Assembly (NCBI RefSeq): GCF_047511655.1
Contig: NC_133398.1
Span: 48,489,638-48,553,637 of the forward strand
Direction: 5' to 3'
Length of the DNA: 64,000 bases
From: Castor canadensis
Lineage: Eukaryota > Chordata > Mammalia > Rodentia > Castoridae
Shown: positions 58,890 through 64,000 of the stretch, piece by piece
Numbering within the stretch: position 1 is the first letter of the stretch
How the letters are laid out: every line of letters starts with the position of its first letter
The notes under the pieces: generated by a model
The model's database searches: none
Seen by the model: the letters and a program-made list of their open reading frames with translations, nothing else
What the model was told of the DNA's origin: nothing
Translations under genes and position numbers: made by a program

Positions 58890-60146
58890 GCTCTGATGTG
58901 ATTCCATCCTGTATGTCTGTTCTGGGAATCAAAGATCGGTTATCTCCGTCTGCCTTCTCTCCCCACCTAAGTGTGTGCCCACCACCTCATGAAGATTATA
59001 TGATCATGGACATGGACCCCTGAGGCCCCAGAACCACCTTTTGGCCAACAAAGCTTGTCACTTTAAGGTAGGTAATGATGAAAATGAGTACCAATTATCA
59101 CTAACAATGCTCAGTTAGGGGTTGATACAAGGGATGAGTTGCACATCTTTGGAAGCAGAGACAATGAATTGCGAGGGCAGTCCAATTAAAGTGACATTGG
59201 CAACTCTGAAAATGTCTGTATAGCTGACAGTTTCCCTTGGGGGCTTTGAAATTACACCACTGTGGTCTTAAGGTTGAAGTGTGTTTCAGATCCTTTGCAT
59301 GTTAGTGGACAGGACTTAATAGCTGTAGAGGAAAATTCAGAGTCTGAAAGAGAGGAGGAGGAAGTTAAGATCTTGAGTGTGTCTGGGAAGCAACTGGCCC
59401 CTGGGATTGGTAACAAGTTTCCGTAGAAGAAACTAAAATTTGCTGCTGATGAAGTTGATGGTGACTATGAAGATAATGACAATGATTATGATTTTGATTA
59501 TGATGAAGCTGAAGAAAAAGTTCCAGTGAAAAAGTATATTCAAGATACTCCAGCCAAAAAGGTACAAAAATAAAATGAGCATGAAAAAGACTCAAAACCA
59601 TCAACACCAAGATCAAAAGACTAAGATCCTTCAGAAAACAAGAAAAAAATGTTGGCTGTACCTAGTTCTGTACAAGACATTTAAGCAAAAATGCAAGCAA
59701 GTCTAGAAAGAAGAAGTGATTCTCTTCCCCAGGTGGAAGCCAAATTCATCAACTTTATGAAGATTTATTTCTGGCCAGGAGGTTACTCAAGATCTCTGGC
59801 AGTGGAGGAAGTCTCTTTAAGAAAAATGGTTTAAACAATTTGCTGAAATTTTCTGTCTTATTTCATTTCTGGAAGAGATGATATCTGGTGGTCCTTTTTA
59901 TAATACCATGTGAGAACTTTCCCTACCATATTTGGTAAATGTTGTTCAGGTTCCATTGCCAAGAATGTGTTGTCCAAAATGCCTGTTTAGCTCTTAAAGA
60001 TGGAACTCCACCCTTTGCTTGGTTTAAGTATGCATGGAACGCTATGAAAGGATTAATAGTTGTGGTTCTGAGACATGGAAATGGTGGGGGTACAAAAAAT
60101 ATACATGTGAAATAAAATCCGTATTTTAATAAAGTAAAGAAAAACA
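58890..60146 (+). pseudogene. NPM1: Processed pseudogene of nucleophosmin
   Basis: An intronless copy of the NPM1 mRNA, which encodes a nucleolar histone chaperone and ribosome-biogenesis protein of about 294 residues. From 58895 it follows the NPM1 5' UTR ('ttatctccgtctgccttctc'). The start-codon equivalent is 58989-58991, and the coding-equivalent part ends at TAA 59818-59820, after codons for the C-terminal Gln-Asp-Leu-Trp-Gln-Trp-Arg-Lys-Ser-Leu. The central acidic tract (about 59446-59520) is visible with substitutions. The 3' UTR carries two AATAAA signals (60111 and 60128) and a short A-rich tail. It is broken: a one-base deletion right after the ATG shifts frame into TGA at 59001-59003, a stop falls at about 59571-59573 in the Lys-rich part, and there are other indels. 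Flanking duplications show L1-mediated insertion. It is not translated as NPM1. Confidence 0.95.
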
Positions 60147-60155
60147 GGTTGGAGA
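60143..60155. repeat. Target-site duplication of the NPM1 retrocopy, right
   Basis: AACAGGTTGGAGA, the partner of 58877-58889. Its first bases merge with the A tail. Confidence 0.7.
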
Positions 60156-61020
60156 TATATTTTCAACATGCTTTCCCTCACTCATGGGTGAGATTTTGGG
60201 CTCTTTGCTTAATTATTTTTGATTTATAACCAAGATGGCAATATACTAATCACCATAGTTATATGCAATATCTTGATATTTGACAAGGAAATATCTGTCA
60301 TTTTGATACCCCCTTTTAAATTTCCTATTTTTATACATATAGTCTTTAATATAAATTTAAAAATAGACACATGGATACCTGGTAAATCCTATTGAGATAT
60401 TTTTATAATTTACATGGAATTACAACTTAATTTGTTAAAAGTTGGCAAGTCTCCAGTACTGTCTTCATACCCAGGCACGTGGATTTTCCCAGTATTCAAG
60501 TTTTATGTCACTCAAAAAAGTTTTAGTATTTTTTTCCATGAGTGATTTAAATACTTATAGTTTTAAAATTCCTGAATATTTTACAATTTCTGTTTTTAGT
60601 TTGAATGGGCTCCTTTTTTCTATGATGTTTTGTAATTGTTGTGACAAATGTGTGGACTTTTGTTTTTGTTGATTTAGAGCTTGTCGCCTAGCTTAACTAA
60701 TTTTTAAAAACAGGCCAACAATTGGTTTAACTGATTTTTATAAGTAGACCATTATATTATCCTTTAGCAATGATAGTTTTGTCTCTTCTAAACTTTGCTT
60801 TCTGTCTTTTGTTTTCCTGCTGGATTGGCTAGACACTTCAGTATAGTTTTTAATAATATCTACAATAGCGAGGATCAAGTTTTGTGCCTGATTTGAATAA
60901 AATATATGAAAAACCTCTCTCACTTATAATTTTTGCTATGGATTCAAATGGATTTTTTAAAAAATCTTTTATCAGGTTAAGAACATTTCTAAATAGGCAC
61001 ACACATATGTGGAAATAATA
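60156..61020 (-). mobile_element. L1M ORF2, antisense, right of NPM1 retrocopy
   Basis: Reversed ORF2 wording: 'aaccaagatggcaatatact', 'tgagtgatttaaatacttat', 'ctgctggattggctagacac', 'gaggatcaagttttgtgcct'. It continues the element interrupted at about 58889. The minus-strand frames at 60738-61104 are decayed ORF2. Confidence 0.65.
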
Positions 61021-62944
61021 AATATGTTTTTTGTTCTCATAGGAAAAGTGGTGATTTTTAGTCTTTTTCCTTATTTGTAATTTAAAAAAAGTTTTGAAGA
61101 ACATATACTACCTTAAGAAAATTCCACAAAATGCTCTTCTTGGAAAAGAAAAGGAGAACATAAAATGTATATCACTAATCCCAAGCCACCAGCAAAGGCC
61201 CGAGTTCTCAATGGTGTATCCCACTTCTAGCCATTTGTTTCATAAGGTTTTCCAATGTGTACTCCTCAGGATGTCATTTATGATTCCATGTAAAAAGTTT
61301 TTGTAATCCAACAGATTTGGAAATTGTGTCATAAAACACAGCTAAACATGATTTTAAATGCAGTATTTCTTGAAAACTTTAATATGTAAACATTAAGAGT
61401 GAAGCTCCAACAGGAGAGAATAAGGAATCTGGAATATTTTTCAGAAGCATCTCTTAACCAATGTGTCAGGCTTCTCTGTTGTTTAGTGGACTTTTTATGT
61501 TTTTGATGTTTGAAAAACAAAATAAAATTCAGTGATATATGTGCTTAATTGAGCACAATTTATGCAAGAAGCACTATTTAATAAATACTTATATCAGATG
61601 TTTCTCTAGGGAGCTGTGTACCTTAGAAAGAAAACCAAGTAAGCCAAAAAAAATCAGTTCATTCTGTTCTGATGTCCAAAGTATTAGATTAGGTGGGGAG
61701 AAAAAAATTATTGGTTACAGCGTTAAAGAATGGGTGTGGATTTCATGAAATTTCAATTTTAGTAAGACTTATACTGAGTCTTCCTTTAGACTCAAGAGAA
61801 TAGTAAAACATTGATAACAGTATTTTTTTTATTGGATGAGGAAACAGAGACCAATTGATTGATGATGAATCTAAAATCATGCAAAATGAAATGTCAACTA
61901 GGAACAGAAGATTCATTTGACAACCATACCACCACTTTATTCAACTGACCTTATTTCCTCCTTTGCAAAATAGATATAAGTAAGTGATTAATAGGAGCTG
62001 GGAAGGGAACAGAGAGTAGGAGCTAAGCATTTTGGAATATTGAAATAGTTTAATTGGATCCCAAATGAATTAAGATGTGTAGGAGTCCAAATTACACCCC
62101 AAATACCAAGCCTGCATAAAGCTAATTTAAAAATAATTTAAATGAACTGGATAGAATGACTGGTTCATGTTAATAGGAAGAATATAAAAAATTGCAACGA
62201 CTATGCTGAATAGAATTTTATTCATATCAAACTATAATTATTAAACTTACATTTCAACAAGGTGGGAAAGTTTGGAACCTGAAAATTACAGTTACCTAAA
62301 TTTAATTTAAATGCATTGTAGGTATTATTGAACACAGAGTGAATCTGTTGGTTTAGTTTTCATTCTAATGACAACATATTTCAGAAAGTGATACTATTTT
62401 TGCCAAGAAATTGGAGCATGCAGATAAAATGGCCCTTAGAAAATGTCAGGTTGGCACATTCTGATGTTTGGACCTGACTGCAGAGGTAGAAGGTCCAGTT
62501 CTCTTTTTCTTTCTTCCCTTTCTCTACTTCTCTTCCAACTTTTAATGCTCTCGTGTCCTCCAGAAACTCAGTGAGCAATTGTTTTGCTAAGACAATCTAA
62601 AGTCCTCAACTTCTATTCCTTTTTCTTTCTTGAAGGGATTTGTGATCCAAAGCTAAATCTTGCTCTATTTTTGGAAGGCAACTAGTACTAGGAATATAAT
62701 CTTGAGTAAGTTGCTATGTATCTGCAGGTTATCAATAGGAATAACCAATTTTGAGATTATAATAGATTATATGGGGACACATGGATATGACTGTGCTCTT
62801 TATCTGGGAGAGAAAGGGAAGCAATGACAATACCACACAATATTTTGGTTTCTCCAGTGACTCCTGGGTTTCTTGTTCAGATGGTCAGATGAGCCCATCT
62901 TTCAGGATTTCCATGGCTCAACTAGTATTGCCTAGTTGAGAGAT
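61021..62944. other. Unclassified AT-rich stretch
   Basis: No gene or confident repeat. A faint reversed MIR resemblance near 61840-61920 ('ggatgaggaaacagagacca') is too short to call. Confidence 0.4.
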
Positions 62945-63357
62945 TGTTATGGTATGGATGTCACCATGAAACCTCATGTGGAAATTTAATTGCCATTGTG
63001 AGGTATTAAGAACAGGAACAGGTGGGGACCTTTAAGAGATAAGCAGGTCATACAAGTATGGTCTTCATAAATTGATTAATCCATTCATGGAATAACAGAT
63101 TAATGGATTATTTCAAGAGATAGTCTGTTATAAAGCTAGTTTGACTCTGTCTTTTTGTGCACTCCTCTCATCATGTAAAGCCTCATCCTGCCTTGGCTGT
63201 CTGCACAGTCCCCACCAGCAAGAAGACTGTCAGCAGACATGGCCCCTGGAACTTGGGACACTCAACCTCAAAAACTGTGAGCTGAACATACCTTTATTCT
63301 TTACAAATTACCTTGTCTGTGGTAGTCAGTTATAGCAATGGAAAGTAGGTTAAGACA
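62945..63357 (+). mobile_element. MST-like MaLR solo LTR
   Basis: 413 bp starting TGTTATGGTATGGATG and ending 'gtaggttaagaca' (TG...CA). MaLR LTR features include 'aattgccattgtgaggtatt', 'cttcataaattgattaatcc', 'ctcaaaaactgtgagctgaa' and 'ctttacaaattaccttgtct'. An internal inverted repeat TAATCCATT (63077-63085) / AATGGATTA (63102-63110) is present. No internal region or partner LTR is seen. Confidence 0.7.
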
Positions 63358-64000
63358 GGTTAAGCCACTTCTGAGGAGATCAAAGCAGCAATCCTCTTAT
63401 CTCATTCCTGGTTCTGAAATGCATTTCTATATCTATCTCTTCTTTAAGAATTGAATCCTTCCCAGGGACTCTCTGTCTTTGGGCTTTAAAAGGAAAGCCA
63501 TTGGAAATACTGATTGAGAGAGAGACTGGAGAAAGGTTGAAAGCAATGGCCTTCTCCCTCTTGTCATTTCTTGGGCAAGTGGTAGAGTGAATGAGTGAAC
63601 TAAGTGGATAAGATAGGGACATTTTGGGATACTTGCTCCTGAAAGTGCAGGATATTGGGTGTTCCTGCCTTAGAATCAACTCTAGGTCAGAATTAAGAAA
63701 TCTGGCTTAGAATCCTCTTTCTCTGCTCAATTCCTTTTTTTCTCTTTCCTTAATGGATTCCAAGAATGACTTTCTTAGTTTAAATAAAAGCAACATTATT
63801 CATATTCATTTATGTTAACTGTGACTTTTATGCCCAAGGAACCTATGACACTACAACAATTATTCATATCATTAAGTATAAGTTGGATTAATGCTGTTAA
63901 AAATTACATGTGATAATAGTGCTGAGATTTACTTAAATGAAATTAATGGTGTTTCTCATCAAATGTGATTATTTAACTAAGTTTAAAATTTTTAAGGAAA
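63358..64000. other. Unclassified non-coding stretch to window end
   Basis: The 99-codon minus frame at 63380-63679 has no recognisable motif. No gene is supported. Confidence 0.45.

Noticed and set aside
59365-59616. 83-codon minus-strand frame rich in His and Asn
   Set aside because: It is antisense to the acidic tract of the NPM1 retrocopy, whose GAT/GAA repeats read as His/Asn/Leu-type codons on the other strand.

Overview
The window looks like a stretch of nuclear chromosome from a rodent, with no supportable host protein-coding gene. It is AT-rich, the open reading frames are all short and unconserved-looking, there is no CpG-rich promoter, and much of the sequence is dispersed repeats of different ages. 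The lineage clue is the young repeats. Short tRNA-like (ID-type) SINEs carry recognisable pol III A and B boxes. Composite SINEs join 7SL-derived B1-like units to an ID-like unit. Recent L1 3' ends begin (read as their reverse complement) with a T run, a conserved 'tattcatatgtgcatacaag' segment and a C-rich tract. From memory this combination is typical of the beaver/kangaroo-rat lineage (Castorimorpha), most likely Castor. That assignment is inference, not a database result.

Layout. 1-5 kb: an L1M remnant, MIR, MER5-type and ID/B1-type SINE copies, and a 49-bp tandem duplication. 6.1-7.1 kb: a 5'-truncated young L1 with perfect 15-bp target-site duplications, then a MIR holding three exact-length 30-bp tandem repeats. 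8-15 kb: MIR, L2 and L1M fossils and a pure 50-bp GA microsatellite. 16.8-18.7 kb: a MaLR retrotransposon with one LTR plus internal sequence, on the minus strand. 19.0-21.9 kb: a hAT fossil, a second young truncated L1 with perfect 16-bp duplications, and a rearranged L1M. 22-38 kb: sparse, mostly unique non-coding DNA, including two repeat-poor blocks (about 26.05-26.72 and 31.09-31.68 kb) that could be conserved non-coding elements. 38-44 kb: MLT1-type LTRs, L2, MIR and B1 copies. 46.5-56.3 kb: a nested L1 cluster, in which an ancient minus-strand L1M is interrupted by a younger plus-strand L1 (5' UTR and part of ORF1, 3' end missing) and by several composite SINEs. 58.4-61.0 kb: another L1M, into which a nearly full-length processed pseudogene of nucleophosmin (NPM1) has inserted. 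62.9-63.4 kb: an MST-like MaLR LTR.

There is no operon, pathway or set of cooperating genes. The window records successive retrotransposition, in which the L1 machinery moved its own copies, SINEs and an NPM1 mRNA. I found no credible previously undescribed biological system. The most informative items are the NPM1 retrocopy, the 3'-less L1, the composite SINEs, the internal tandem duplications and perfect hairpins, and the two repeat-poor blocks. Repeat family names are assigned by remembered consensus similarity, and most repeat borders are approximate to tens of bases.
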